Positions 36,783-45,820 of a stretch of DNA of 64,000 nucleotides are shown here, piece after piece. This DNA comes from Streptomyces brevispora. Its GTDB lineage: Bacteria > Actinomycetota > Actinomycetes > Streptomycetales > Streptomycetaceae. A model generated the notes under the pieces. It ran no database searches and had not been told where the DNA came from. It saw nothing but the letters and a program-made list of their open reading frames with translations. Location: positions 806,001 to 870,000 of the forward strand of contig NZ_VIWW01000001.1 in the NCBI RefSeq assembly GCF_007829885.1. The letters run 5' to 3'. Position 1 is the first letter of the stretch. Every line of letters starts with the position of its first letter. Made by a program: the position numbers and the translations under genes.

Positions 36783-38900
36783 TCAGGCCAGGCCCGCCTC
36801 CCGCATCTGGCGCAACTCCTTCTTCAACTCCCCCACCTCGTCGCGCAGTCGGGCGGCCACCTCGAACTGCAGATCCGCGGCGGCCGCGCGCATCCGGTCG
36901 GTCATCTCCTCGATGATCCCGGCGAGCTCGGTGGCCGGGCGGTCGGTGACCACCGCCCCGTCCCTCCCGGCCTTCGCGGAACCGGCCTTGATGCCCAGCG
37001 TGGGTACGGGCGCCTTGGTGCCCTTCGCCTGGCGGTAGCCGGTGCCGAGAAGCTGCTCGGTGTCGACCTCCTCGCGGGCGATGGTCGCGACGATGTCGTT
37101 GATCTTCTTACGCAGCGGCTGCGGGTCGAGTCCGCGCTCGGTGTTGTAGGCGATCTGCTTCTCGCGGCGCCGGTTGGTCTCGTCGATGGCCTGCGCCATC
37201 GCCGGGGTGATCTTGTCCGCGTACATATGGACCTGCCCCGACACGTTACGAGCCGCACGTCCGATGGTCTGGATCAGTGAGGTGCCCGAGCGCAGGAAGC
37301 CCTGCTTGTCGGCGTCGAGAATCGCCACGAGCGACACCTCGGGCAGGTCGAGACCCTCACGCAGGAGGTTGATGCCGACCAGGACGTCGTACTCGCCGGA
37401 GCGCAGCTCGCGCAGCAGTTCGATGCGGCGCAGGGTGTCGACGTCACTGTGCAGGTAGCGGACCTGGACGCCGAGCTCCAGGAAGTAGTCGGTGAGGTCC
37501 TCCGACATCTTCTTGGTGAGGGTGGTGACCAGGACCCGCTCGTCCTTCTCGGTGCGCTTGCGGATCTCGTGCACCAGGTCGTCGATCTGGCCCTCGGTGG
37601 GCTTGACGACGATCTCCGGGTCGACGAGGCCGGTGGGGCGGATGATCTGCTCCACGAAGCCGTCGCCCCGCGAGAGCTCGTACTTGCCGGGGGTGGCGGA
37701 GAGGTAGACCGTCTGGTTGATCCGTCCGAGGAACTCCTCCCACTTCAGCGGGCGGTTGTCCAGGGCGGACGGCAGCCGGAAGCCGTGGTCGACGAGCGTC
37801 CGCTTGCGGGAGGCGTCGCCCTCGTACATCGCGCCGATCTGCGGCACGGTGACATGCGACTCGTCGAGCACGAGGAGGAAGTCCTCGGGGAAGTAGTCGA
37901 GGAGGGTGTTGGGCGCGGTGCCTGGGGTGCGGCCGTCGAAGTGCATCGAGTAGTTCTCGACACCTGAACAGGTGCCGATCTGGCGCAGCATCTCGATGTC
38001 GTACGTGGTCCGCATCCGCAGCCGCTGGGCCTCCAGCATCTTGCCCTGCTTCTCCAGCTCGGCCAGCCGCTGCTCCAGCTCCCTCTCGATGCCTCCGACG
38101 GCCTTCTCCAGGCGCTCCGGTCCTGCCACGTAGTGGCTGGCGGGGAAGACATGGAGGGACTCGTCCTCGCTGATGACCTCGCCGGTGAGCGGGTGGAGGG
38201 TGGAGAGCGCCTCGATCTCGTCGCCGAACATCTCGATGCGGACGGCGAGCTCCTCGTAGACCGGGAAGATCTCGATGGTGTCGCCACGCACCCGGAAGGT
38301 GCCTCGGGCGAACGCCAGGTCGTTCCGGCTGTACTGGATCTCCACGAAGCGGCGCAGCAGCTGGTCGCGGTCGATCTCGTCGCCCACCTTGAGCTGGACC
38401 ATCCGGTCCACGTACTCCTGCGGTGTGCCGAGGCCGTAGATGCAGGAGACGGAGGCGACCACGACGACGTCACGCCGGGTGAGCAGTGAGTTCGTCGCGG
38501 AGTGGCGCAGCCGCTCGACCTCCTCGTTGATCGAGGAGTCCTTCTCGATGTAGGTGTCCGACTGCGGGACGTACGCCTCGGGCTGGTAGTAGTCGTAGTA
38601 CGAGACGAAGTACTCGACGGCGTTGTTGGGCAGGAGCTCGCGGAACTCGTTGGCCAGCTGGGCGGCGAGGGTCTTGTTCGGCGCCATCACCAGGGTGGGG
38701 CGCTGCAGTTTCTCGATCATCCAGGCGGTGGTCGCCGACTTTCCGGTGCCGGTCGCGCCGAGGAGCACGACATCCTTCTCACCCGCCCTGACGCGCCGCT
38801 CCAGCTCGGCGATGGCCGCCGGCTGGTCGCCGCTGGGCTGGAAGGGACTGACGACCTCGAAAGGCGCCACCGAACGTTCGATCTTCGAAACGGGCCGCAT
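36783..38900 (-). CDS. uvrB: Excinuclease ABC subunit B
   Basis: 705 residues. Helicase-fold ATPase that loads on damaged DNA from UvrA and recruits UvrC. Walker A '[15 protein letters not shown]', the DNA-clamping beta-hairpin region '[36 protein letters not shown]', Walker B '[10 protein letters not shown]', motif VI 'QTIGRAARN', and a C-terminal UVR domain ('[34 protein letters not shown]'). ATG start sits six bases after a TACGGT box, so the message is probably leaderless and under the damage promoter at 38907-38929. Confidence 0.97.
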   Translation of the reverse strand: MRPVSKIERSVAPFEVVSPFQPSGDQPAAIAELERRVRAGEKDVVLLGATGTGKSATTAWMIEKLQRPTLVMAPNKTLAAQLANEFRELLPNNAVEYFVSYYDYYQPEAYVPQSDTYIEKDSSINEEVERLRHSATNSLLTRRDVVVVASVSCIYGLGTPQEYVDRMVQLKVGDEIDRDQLLRRFVEIQYSRNDLAFARGTFRVRGDTIEIFPVYEELAVRIEMFGDEIEALSTLHPLTGEVISEDESLHVFPASHYVAGPERLEKAVGGIERELEQRLAELEKQGKMLEAQRLRMRTTYDIEMLRQIGTCSGVENYSMHFDGRTPGTAPNTLLDYFPEDFLLVLDESHVTVPQIGAMYEGDASRKRTLVDHGFRLPSALDNRPLKWEEFLGRINQTVYLSATPGKYELSRGDGFVEQIIRPTGLVDPEIVVKPTEGQIDDLVHEIRKRTEKDERVLVTTLTKKMSEDLTDYFLELGVQVRYLHSDVDTLRRIELLRELRSGEYDVLVGINLLREGLDLPEVSLVAILDADKQGFLRSGTSLIQTIGRAARNVSGQVHMYADKITPAMAQAIDETNRRREKQIAYNTERGLDPQPLRKKINDIVATIAREEVDTEQLLGTGYRQAKGTKAPVPTLGIKAGSAKAGRDGAVVTDRPATELAGIIEEMTDRMRAAAADLQFEVAARLRDEVGELKKELRQMREAGLA

Positions 38901-38906
38901 GAAACC

Positions 38907-38929
38907 ACCGTACGACCCTCCACTGACAA
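38907..38929 (-). promoter_or_regulatory. RecA-NDp/PafBC-type damage promoter of uvrB
   Basis: Minus strand: TTGTCAGTG, eight bases, TACGGT, then six bases to the uvrB ATG. Perfect fit to tTGTCRgtg-N8-TAnnnT. The segment TTGTCAGTGG...CGTACGGTGGTT is nearly the same as that in front of ogt. Confidence 0.85.
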
Positions 38930-38939
38930 TGGGGCCGGG

Positions 38940-39812
38940 TCAGTGCTCGTGGTGCTGTACGGGGTCACGCCGCTGCGAGTGGAAGGACGCCGGGTCGGCG
39001 TGCGTGCCGAACCGGGGTGCCTGGCGCTGGGCGGCGATGCCGAGGGCCCGTCCGGCCGCGGCGTCGTTCCAGTCCGGGGTGCCCATGACCACCAGGGGGT
39101 CGAACATCACGACGACCCCGGCGAGCAGCAGGAAGCAGGCCGGGCCGATCAGCATGGGCACGAGCAGGACCGTCGGGGCGACACCGGTGGTGCCGGTGAG
39201 CGTGGCCGGGTGCAGGTGGACCCGGAGTGCGGCCATGCCCGTGTAGTGCATTCCGCTGACCGCGACACCCATCACGACGGCGGCACCGAGGCTGGGCAGG
39301 AAGCCGTGGATCGAGACGGCGGCCCAGAGCGCGGCGGTCGAGGCCACCACGGCGATGACCACGGAGAGCGTCACGGTGATCGTGTCGTACTCGAACTGCC
39401 CATCAAGTCTCATACCGGCCATGCCGAGGTAATGCATGGTGGCCACGCCGAGTCCGGTGAGCGTGCCACCTGTCACCAGCGCCATCGGGGTGGCACCCCG
39501 GTACCCGACAAGGAAGATCCCGACGCCGACCATGACGATCGCGACGGCGAGGCTGGCGAACGTGACCGGCTTGTCGTAGCCGATCGGTGCCTCCTCGACG
39601 GAGAAACCCATCATCGCGATGAAGTGCATCGTCCAGATCCCGGAGCCTATGGAGGTCGCGCCGAGAGCCAGCCAGCCGGCCTTGAAGGAACGTTTCGTGC
39701 GCAGTGACCGGGTGGTGCAGCGCAGACCCAGCGCCGCACCCAGGCAGGCCATGAGGAACGCCGCGACCGGGGTCACCGCCCCATAGCTGAAACCGTCGAT
39801 TGTGCCCTGCAT
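38940..39812 (-). CDS. MHYT-domain membrane sensor protein
   Basis: 290 residues, seven membrane helices, with the three MHYT-type motifs 'MHFIAMMGF', 'MHYLGMAGM' and 'MHYTGMAAL' near the outer face. The domain was proposed to bind copper and sense oxygen, CO or NO. Unlike bacterial relatives with GGDEF/EAL output, this one has only a 70-residue cytoplasmic tail, His- and Arg-rich at the end ('FHSQRRDPVQHHEH'). Start supported by GAAGGG seven bases upstream. It lies directly upstream of uvrB, and the uvrB promoter is in the 39-base gap. Confidence 0.9.
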   Translation of the reverse strand: MQGTIDGFSYGAVTPVAAFLMACLGAALGLRCTTRSLRTKRSFKAGWLALGATSIGSGIWTMHFIAMMGFSVEEAPIGYDKPVTFASLAVAIVMVGVGIFLVGYRGATPMALVTGGTLTGLGVATMHYLGMAGMRLDGQFEYDTITVTLSVVIAVVASTAALWAAVSIHGFLPSLGAAVVMGVAVSGMHYTGMAALRVHLHPATLTGTTGVAPTVLLVPMLIGPACFLLLAGVVVMFDPLVVMGTPDWNDAAAGRALGIAAQRQAPRFGTHADPASFHSQRRDPVQHHEH

Positions 39813-40023
39813 GCATACGCCCTTCGCAGAAGCCCGGGTGCGGACGACCCTAAGGCGCGAGGCCCCGCAAACAAACAGAAGAACTGCATTTTATCGACAG
39901 GGGCACCGGCTCATGACGCAGTCCCCGGGGTGCGTTCACCTAGTGGCCATCCCTTCGCCTGTGCCCTGTTCGGCGACGGCTGCGACTCTCGGGCCGTCCG
40001 CAACTCTGACGCAAGGAGTCAAC

Positions 40024-41061
40024 GTGTACGCAGGCACCGCAACTGCCTCCGTCGCTGCCGCCGCCCTCCTGGGCGCCGGCACGTTCCTGATGTCGAACAC
40101 CGGCGCACCGGTCACGGACGCAACCGCGGCCGGGCACACCGTGACAGTGGCCCGTTCCGTCACCGCCGGGCACACGGCACCGAGCACCGGCGGGGGCATC
40201 CGGACGGCGGGCGCCCCCGCCCCGGCCCGGACCCGCGACCCACTCGTCATCTCCCACCGGGGCGCGTCGGCCTACGCCCCCGAGAACACCCTCGCGGCCG
40301 TGGACAGAGCCGACGCACTCGGTTTCGACTGGGTGGAGAACGACGTCCAGCTCACCAAGGACGGTGTGCTCGTCGTCATCCACGACACCGACCTGAAGCG
40401 GACCACCGACGCCGAGGCGGTCTTCCCGGGCCGCGCACCGTGGGCGGTCAAGGACTTCACGGCCGCCGAGATCGCCCGGCTGGACGCGGGCAGCTGGTTC
40501 GGGGCGCAGTACACCGGCGCCCGGGTGCCCACGCTCCGGCAGTACCTGGAACGGATCGGGCACAACCGCCAGAACCTGCTCCTGGAGATCAAGAGCCCCG
40601 AGATCTACCCGGGGATCGAGCGGGCGACCCTGCGGGTACTGCGCCAGGAGGGGTGGCTCGACAGCAGTCACGTCCGCGACCGCCTCGTGATCCAGAGCTT
40701 CGGCGCGAACAGCCTGCGCACGGTGCACAAGGAGCGTCCGGACGTCGTCACGGGCCTCCTGGGCACCCCGGCCGTCGCCGATCTGCCCTCGTACGCCGAG
40801 TTCACCGACGAGATCAACCCGTCGTACACCTCGGCCTCGGGCACGTACGTGGCGGCGGTGCACGCGCTGAAGGGGCCGCACCACAAGAGGCTCCGGGTCA
40901 ACGTGTGGACGGTCAACAACAGGGCGCACGCGCTCCGGGTGGCCGGCTACGGCGTGGACGGCATCATCAGCAACGCGCCCGACGTGGTGCGCAAGGCCAC
41001 CGCGATCCGGGCGGCAGTCGGGGCGCGTGAGGCAGTCGGGGCGCGTAGGGCGGTCCGCTGA
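40024..41061 (+). CDS. Secreted glycerophosphodiester phosphodiesterase
   Basis: 345 residues. GTG start at 40024, decided by AAGGAG five bases upstream; it gives a signal peptide ('YAGTATASVAAAALLGAGTFLMSNTGAP'). The GDPD catalytic set is present: 'ISHRGASAYAPENTLAAVDRA' (catalytic His, Arg), 'WVENDVQLTKDGVLVVIHDTDLKRTTD' (Glu and Asp metal ligands, second His) and 'LLLEIKSP'. It releases glycerol 3-phosphate from deacylated phospholipids or teichoic acid outside the cell. The last residues are a short Ala-Val-Gly-Ala-Arg repeat. An in-frame ATG at 39914 is rejected because it gives no signal peptide. Confidence 0.92.
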   Translation: MYAGTATASVAAAALLGAGTFLMSNTGAPVTDATAAGHTVTVARSVTAGHTAPSTGGGIRTAGAPAPARTRDPLVISHRGASAYAPENTLAAVDRADALGFDWVENDVQLTKDGVLVVIHDTDLKRTTDAEAVFPGRAPWAVKDFTAAEIARLDAGSWFGAQYTGARVPTLRQYLERIGHNRQNLLLEIKSPEIYPGIERATLRVLRQEGWLDSSHVRDRLVIQSFGANSLRTVHKERPDVVTGLLGTPAVADLPSYAEFTDEINPSYTSASGTYVAAVHALKGPHHKRLRVNVWTVNNRAHALRVAGYGVDGIISNAPDVVRKATAIRAAVGAREAVGARRAVR

Positions 41062-41100
41062 CCGTCCCGGGACTCCGTCGTCGCGGCCGGCCACCGACCG

Positions 41101-41123
41101 TTGTCAGTGGCCGGCCGTACGGT
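41101..41123 (+). promoter_or_regulatory. RecA-NDp/PafBC-type damage promoter of ogt
   Basis: TTGTCAGTG, eight bases (GCCGGCCG), TACGGT, then seven bases to the ATG at 41131. Perfect motif match; predicts a leaderless, damage-induced message. Confidence 0.85.
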
Positions 41124-41130
41124 GGTTGCC

Positions 41131-41673
41131 ATGAACAGCAACGGGGTTGTCGAGTGGGCCGTCGTGGAGAGCGACATCGGCCCGCTGCTGCTGGCCGCGA
41201 CCGGTTCCGGGCTGGTGAGCGTGGTCTTCCACGCGCGTCCGGCGGTACGGGACAGGGCGCTGGCCCAGTTGCGCACCCGGCTCGGCGCGGAGCTGGTCGA
41301 ATCACCCGGCTCCGCCCGGCTGGCCGAGCCGATACGCCAGTTCGCGGCGTACTTCGCGGGCACGCTGCGGGATTTCTCGCTCGATCTGGACTGGTCGCTG
41401 ACGAGCGGCTTCAACCGCCAGGTGCTCCGGGAGCTGTCGGCGGGCGTGCCGTACGGTGCGGTCGCCGGGTACGGGGACCTCGCCGAGCGGGTCGGGCAGC
41501 CCGGTGCGGCCCAAGCGGTCGGGGCGGCCATGGGGTCCAATCCGCTGCCGGTGGTGGTGCCCTGTCACCGGGTGGTGGAGCGCGACGGCGGGCTCGGCGG
41601 CTTCGGCGGCGGGCTGGAGACCAAACGGCAGCTGCTGGCTCTGGAGGGCGTACTGCCCCCGCCGCTGTTCTGA
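41131..41673 (+). CDS. ogt: Methylated-DNA-[protein]-cysteine S-methyltransferase
   Basis: 180 residues. Suicide repair of O6-alkylguanine. Active-site 'PLPVVVPCHRVVERDGGLGGFGGGLETKRQLLALEG' with the acceptor Cys in PCHRV, and the DNA-binding HTH 'FNRQVLRELSAGVPYGAVAGYGDLAERVG' before it. Start at 'MNSNGVVEW', fixed by the promoter. Single gene; downstream gap carries 13-bp repeats. Belongs functionally with uvrA, uvrB and uvrC. Confidence 0.95.
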   Translation: MNSNGVVEWAVVESDIGPLLLAATGSGLVSVVFHARPAVRDRALAQLRTRLGAELVESPGSARLAEPIRQFAAYFAGTLRDFSLDLDWSLTSGFNRQVLRELSAGVPYGAVAGYGDLAERVGQPGAAQAVGAAMGSNPLPVVVPCHRVVERDGGLGGFGGGLETKRQLLALEGVLPPPLF

Positions 41674-41711
41674 TCCCCGGCCGTGGTGCCGCCCCGGCCA
41701 CTTCCGAAACC

Positions 41712-41761
41712 GGCTTCCAGGACCGGCTTCCGGGATCGGCTTCCGGGACCGGCTTCCAGGA
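41712..41761. repeat. 13-bp tandem repeat downstream of ogt
   Basis: Four units of GGCTTCC(A/G)GGA(C/T)C, the last cut short, in the 179-base gap between ogt and the MFS gene. Confidence 0.85.
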
Positions 41762-41852
41762 GCGACGGGCTGACCGGTCGCCCACGTTTCGTGCCCGCGC
41801 ACGAGCCGAGGCGCGCTCCTCGTACGCACGTGCGGGCTGGCACACTGCATCG

Positions 41853-43169
41853 GTGACCAACACCCTCGACGCATCCGACGCCCCCGGCGCATCCGACACC
41901 CCTGGCGGGCCGGGTTCCGCCGGACGGGTCACCGCGGTCGACCTGCCGAGGCTCAGGCGCAGAACGACCGCCGTCCTCATCGCCGGTCAGATACTCGGCG
42001 GCCTCGGCGTGCCCATCGGCATCGCGCTGGCCCCCGTACTGGCGACACAGGTCAGCGGCTCCGAGGCGCTGTCGGGCCTCGCGCCCACCGCGTCAGTGAC
42101 CGGCACGGCCCTGCTGTCGCTGCCGCTGGCCGCGCTGATGACCTCGCGCGGCCGCCGCCCCGGCCTCGTACTGGCGTATCTGATCGGCGCGCTCGGCGCC
42201 GGCCTCGTGGTGCTGTCCACCGTGGTGGAGAACTTCCCGCTGTTGCTCCTCGGCATGGCCGCGTTCGGCGCGGGCTCCTCCGCCAATCTGCAGGCCAGGT
42301 TCGCCGCGGCGGATCTGGCCGAGCCGGAGCGGCGCGGCCGGGCGATCTCGACCGTCATCTGGGCCACCACCATCGGCTCGGTTCTGGGGCCCAACATCGC
42401 GGCCCCGGCGGGCCGGGTCTTCCGCGGCACCGCCGTGTCCGAGACGGCCGGGCCGTTCGTCTGGGCGGCCGGCATCTTCCTTCTCGCCGCGCTCGTGGTC
42501 GCGGCGCTCCTGCGACCCGATCCGCTGCTGACGGCGCGCGCGCTGGCCCCGCGGGAGAGCAGCTCGGCCGGGGACCGTTCGCTGCGTGCGGGCATCGCGG
42601 CCGTGCGCGCGTCGCCGATGGCCCGGCTGGCGCTGGTGACCGTGACCGTCTCGCACACCGCGATGGTCTCGATCATGGTGATGACCCCGGTCGACCTCGG
42701 CCACCACGGGGCGGACCTCCAACTGGTCGGCCTGGTGATCAGTGGACACATCGCGGGGATGTACGCGTTCTCGCCGGTGATGGGCTGGCTGTCGGACCGC
42801 TTCGGCCGGCTCGCCGTCATCGGCCTGGCGGTCGGGCTGCTCTCCCTGGCCGCACTGCTGGCGGGGACCGCGGGCGCCGCCCACGGCAGGACCGCGGCCG
42901 GCCTGTTCGTGCTCGGGCTCGGCTGGTCCGCGGGACTGGTCGCCGGCTCGGCGCTGCTCACCGACTCCGTACCGCAGCCCGCCCGCGCCGCCGTGCAGGG
43001 CCTGTCGGACCTGACGATGAACGCGTCGGCGGGCATCGGCGGCGCCGTCGCCGGAGTCATCGTCTCCCGGGCGAGCTACGGCTGGCTGAACCTCGCCGGC
43101 GCATGCCTGCTGCTGCCGATGGCCGCGCTGGCGCTGCGCCGGGCCCTCACCCGCCCCGCCACGGCCTGA
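41853..43169 (+). CDS. MFS transporter
   Basis: 438 residues, twelve hydrophobic segments in two halves around a central loop ('LLRPDPLLTARALAPRESSSAGDRSLRAGIAAVRA'). Loop 2-3 motif A is modified ('MTSRGRRPGLVLAY' and, in the second half, 'LSDRFGRLAVIG'). A DHA-type drug or metabolite exporter is likely; substrate unknown. GTG start at 41853 with no clear ribosome-binding site, seven bases after CACACT, so it may also be leaderless. The first 30 residues are a Ser/Asp/Gly-rich cytoplasmic lead. Confidence 0.88.
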   Translation: MTNTLDASDAPGASDTPGGPGSAGRVTAVDLPRLRRRTTAVLIAGQILGGLGVPIGIALAPVLATQVSGSEALSGLAPTASVTGTALLSLPLAALMTSRGRRPGLVLAYLIGALGAGLVVLSTVVENFPLLLLGMAAFGAGSSANLQARFAAADLAEPERRGRAISTVIWATTIGSVLGPNIAAPAGRVFRGTAVSETAGPFVWAAGIFLLAALVVAALLRPDPLLTARALAPRESSSAGDRSLRAGIAAVRASPMARLALVTVTVSHTAMVSIMVMTPVDLGHHGADLQLVGLVISGHIAGMYAFSPVMGWLSDRFGRLAVIGLAVGLLSLAALLAGTAGAAHGRTAAGLFVLGLGWSAGLVAGSALLTDSVPQPARAAVQGLSDLTMNASAGIGGAVAGVIVSRASYGWLNLAGACLLLPMAALALRRALTRPATA

Positions 43170-43299
43170 GCCGCGCGGGGCGCCCGCGCCGGGCGGCGGG
43201 AACGGTTCCGCGAGAGGTCCGAGAGACTCGAACGACCCAAGAGGCCAGAGAAGCCGGAGAGGTTCGAGAAGCCCGGACGGCTCAGAGACTTCAGAGGCT

Positions 43300-43662
43300 T
43301 CAGAGGCTGATGTGGTACGCCTTGCGCAGCGTCTCGTGCACGGTCCACGTCGTACGGTCGCCCTCGCGCAGTACGCAGGCATCGCCCGGTCCGATCTCCA
43401 TCGTCGCGCCGCCCTCGACCGCCACCGTCGCACGCCCGCTGACGACCACGAACAGCTCGTTGGCCTCGGTGTCCGTGACCACGCCGGGCGTGATCTGCCA
43501 GATCCCGCGCAGTTGCTTGCCGTCGGCCGATTCCCACAGCACCTTGCCGGTGACCTCGGGCTCGCCCGACACGATCTGCGCGGGATCGAGCGGTTCCGGT
43601 TCGAGCACGGCGTCCGGGATGTGCACGGCGAAGGAGGCGGGAGCTTGATCAATTGTGGTCAT
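43300..43662 (-). CDS. Cupin-domain protein
   Basis: 120 residues, single cupin of the RmlC-like (DUF861) type: 'GIWQITPGVVTDTEANELFVVVSGRATVAVEGGATMEIGPGDACVLREGDRTTWTVHETLRKAYHI'. The first cupin motif lacks the usual His-x-His, so metal binding is doubtful. ATG start; a TAGAGT box eight bases upstream suggests a leaderless message. The stop region runs into a purine-rich, roughly 10-bp periodic stretch (43210-43306) with repeated CTTCAGAGG. Confidence 0.85.
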   Translation of the reverse strand: MTTIDQAPASFAVHIPDAVLEPEPLDPAQIVSGEPEVTGKVLWESADGKQLRGIWQITPGVVTDTEANELFVVVSGRATVAVEGGATMEIGPGDACVLREGDRTTWTVHETLRKAYHISL

Positions 43663-43931
43663 GAGCGGTCACTCTAGCGACCGACCCGGAGCGCTCCGCA
43701 GGGCCTTCGGTGTCCAGCGGTGCGGAGGTGGCCACCGGCTCGCCGGGGCGTACCGCAGTGCGCCCATGACGTCGGCCCCGGCCGACAGCCGCAGATCCCG
43801 CCGGCCGCAGTCCGAGCGGCGGCGGGGACAGTGCCGCGCTCACCACCGTGCGGCCATGCGCACCCCGCGCCCGGCATGGCCGACGTGGCCGCGGCCGCTG
43901 GACGTTTGAGCCCGCCCCGTCCGCGACAGGG

Positions 43932-43948
43932 ATGTGAACATGTCACAT
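43932..43948 (+). promoter_or_regulatory. Palindromic operator-like site over the psuG start codon
   Basis: ATGTGA-ACATG-TCACAT: a perfect inverted repeat of six-base arms with a five-base centre, whose last three bases contain the psuG ATG (43940). It resembles a CRP/FNR or GntR-type box (TGTGA...TCACA, but with five instead of six central bases). A repressor sitting here would block initiation. Confidence 0.5.
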
Positions 43949-44881
43949 ACTGCGCCGCTCGGCGCCGCTCACCACGCGCCCGTTCTCTCCGCGGAGGTGC
44001 GGGCCGCCGTCGCCGCGCACCGGCCCGTCGTCGCACTGGAGTCGACGATCATCGCCCACGGCCTGCCCCGTCCCCGCAATCTGCGGGTCGCCGAGGAACT
44101 GGAGGGGCTCGTACGGTCCGCCGGCGCCGTGCCCGCCACCGTCGCCGTGCTGGACGGCAGGGCCAGAGTCGGCCTGGACAAGGACCAGTTGGAGCGGGTC
44201 GCCCAGGACCCGGCGATGCGCAAGCTCGGCCACCGGGACCTCGCCCCCGCACTCGCGGCGGGCGCGAGCGGGGCGACGACGGTCTCAGCGACGGCGTTCC
44301 TGGCCGCACGGGCCGGACTGCGCGTCTTCGCGACCGGCGGGCTCGGTGGGGTGCACCGGGGGTGGACCGAGACACAGGACGAGTCGGCGGATCTGCGGCT
44401 GCTGGCCGGGACCGGCATCACCGTGGTCTGCGCGGGCGTGAAGTCGATCCTGGACGTGCCTGCCACGCTCCAGCGGCTGGAGACGCTCGGGGTCGGGGTG
44501 CTCGGGTACGGCACCGACCGGTTCCCCGGCTTCTATCTGAGCAGTTCGGGCGAACCGGTCGACTGGACCGTGCGCTCTCCCGAGGAGGTCGCCGAGGTGA
44601 TGGGCGCGCAGGACGCGCTCGGCGGTCCCGGGGCGGCGCTGATCGTCGCCAACCCCGTACCGGAGGATGAGCAGTTGGATCCCGCCCTGCACGACCGGGT
44701 GCTGGCCGAGGCGCTGGAATCGTGCCGGGAGCTCGGCATCGCGGGGCAGGCCGTCACGCCCTATCTCCTCGACCAGCTGATGCGGCGGACCGGCGGCGCG
44801 TCGCTGGAGGCCAACCTGGCGGCCGTCCGCGGCAATGTGGCGCTCGCCGCCCGGATCGCCACCGCCTGGGCCGCCCGGTGA
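43940..44881 (+). CDS. psuG: Pseudouridine-5'-phosphate glycosidase
   Basis: 313 residues. Cleaves pseudouridine 5'-phosphate to uracil and ribose 5-phosphate. Family marks: 'VALESTIIAHGLPRPRNLRVAEELEGLVR' at the start, 'VGLDKDQLERVA', 'GATTVSATAFLAARAGLRVFATGGLGGVHRG', 'VVCAGVKSILDVPATLQRLETLGVGVLGYGTDRFPGFY' and 'TPYLLDQLMRRTGGASLEANLAAVRGNVALAA'. ATG at 43940 with AGGG eight bases upstream. Coupled (GTGA) to the PfkB kinase gene, which should supply its substrate. Confidence 0.95.
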   Translation: MSHTAPLGAAHHAPVLSAEVRAAVAAHRPVVALESTIIAHGLPRPRNLRVAEELEGLVRSAGAVPATVAVLDGRARVGLDKDQLERVAQDPAMRKLGHRDLAPALAAGASGATTVSATAFLAARAGLRVFATGGLGGVHRGWTETQDESADLRLLAGTGITVVCAGVKSILDVPATLQRLETLGVGVLGYGTDRFPGFYLSSSGEPVDWTVRSPEEVAEVMGAQDALGGPGAALIVANPVPEDEQLDPALHDRVLAEALESCRELGIAGQAVTPYLLDQLMRRTGGASLEANLAAVRGNVALAARIATAWAAR

Positions 44882-45785
44882 CCGGTGGTCTGCTCGTCGT
44901 CGGTGACGTCGTCACGGATGTGGTGGCCCGGTACGGGTCGGCGCTGCTCCACGGTACGGACACGGCGGCCAGCATCCGGACCCGGCCGGGCGGCGCGGGC
45001 GCCAACGTGGCCTGCTGGGCGGCGCGTTCGGGCTGCCGGGAGGTGCGGCTGCTGGCCCGGGTCGGTGCCGACTCCGCGGCCTGGCACGGGACCTGCTGCG
45101 GCGCTCGGGTGTGCGCGGACTGCTGGCCGTGGACGACAGGGCCCCGACCGGCACGGTCGTCGCCCTGGTCGACTCCGCCGCCGAACGCACCTTCCTCACC
45201 GACAGCGGCGCGGTCCTGCGGCTCTCGCCCGACGACTGGTCGCCGTCGATGCTCGACGGAATCGACCGGCTCCACCTCTCCGGCTACCTCCTCTTCGCCG
45301 CGACGAGCCGTGCGACGGCCCTGCTCGCGCTGCGGGAGGCCGAGCGGCGGAACATCCCGGTGAGCGTCGACCCGGCTTCGGTGGGGTTCCTGGCCGAGCT
45401 GGGCGTCGACCGGTTCCTGGCCCTGGTCGAGGGCGTGGATCTGCTGCTGCCCAATGCGGACGAGGCCCGTCTGCTGACCGGCCTCCCCGAACCCGCGGAC
45501 GCCGCGGCCAAGTTGAGCCTGCTGGTCGGCCAGGTCGTCGTCACCCTGGGCCGGGACGGCGTCCTGCTGGCCACGGGGGGCGCGGTGACCGGCCGCGTTC
45601 CGGCCGAACCGGTGCGGGACCCGGTGGACTCCACGGGGGCGGGCGACGCGTTCACCGGCGGCTTCCTCGCGGCGCGACTGGCGGGCGGCGACGCCGCGAC
45701 GGCCGCCGCGGCGGGGTGCCGTTCGGGGGCGCAAGCCGTCATGGCCGTGGGCGGGCGGCCGCCCCTGACCGAGGGCGGACGGTGA
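44878..45785 (+). pseudogene. PfkB-family (pseudouridine) kinase with a frameshift
   Basis: The N-terminal 70 residues are read from the GTG at 44878 ('GGLLVVGDVVTDVVARYG', 'RTRPGGAGANVACWAAR', 'LLARVGADSAAWH'); the remainder ('RDLLRRSGVRGLLAVDDRAPTGTVVALVDSAAERTFLTDSGA' to 'DPVDSTGAGDAFTGGFLAARLAGG') is in another frame. The switch lies at 45085-45090, CACGGGACC; restoring one C (CAC-CGG-GAC) rejoins the frames. The sugar-binding Gly-Gly-Ala-Gly and the catalytic 'GAGDAFTGGF' motifs are both otherwise intact. Next to psuG it is the expected pseudouridine kinase. Either a recent one-base deletion or a sequencing error; no slippery heptamer. Confidence 0.85.
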
Positions 45786-45820
45786 GCGCGGCCCACGGGA
45801 GCCGAGAACCCCCGCCGCCC

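Noticed and set aside
39914..40023. Longer N-terminus for the glycerophosphodiesterase (ATG at 39914)
   Set aside because: It destroys the signal peptide; the GTG at 40024 has AAGGAG at good spacing.
45060..45110. Programmed frameshift in the PfkB kinase gene
   Set aside because: No slippery heptamer, stop-linked signal or stem-loop at the joint; a single lost base explains it.
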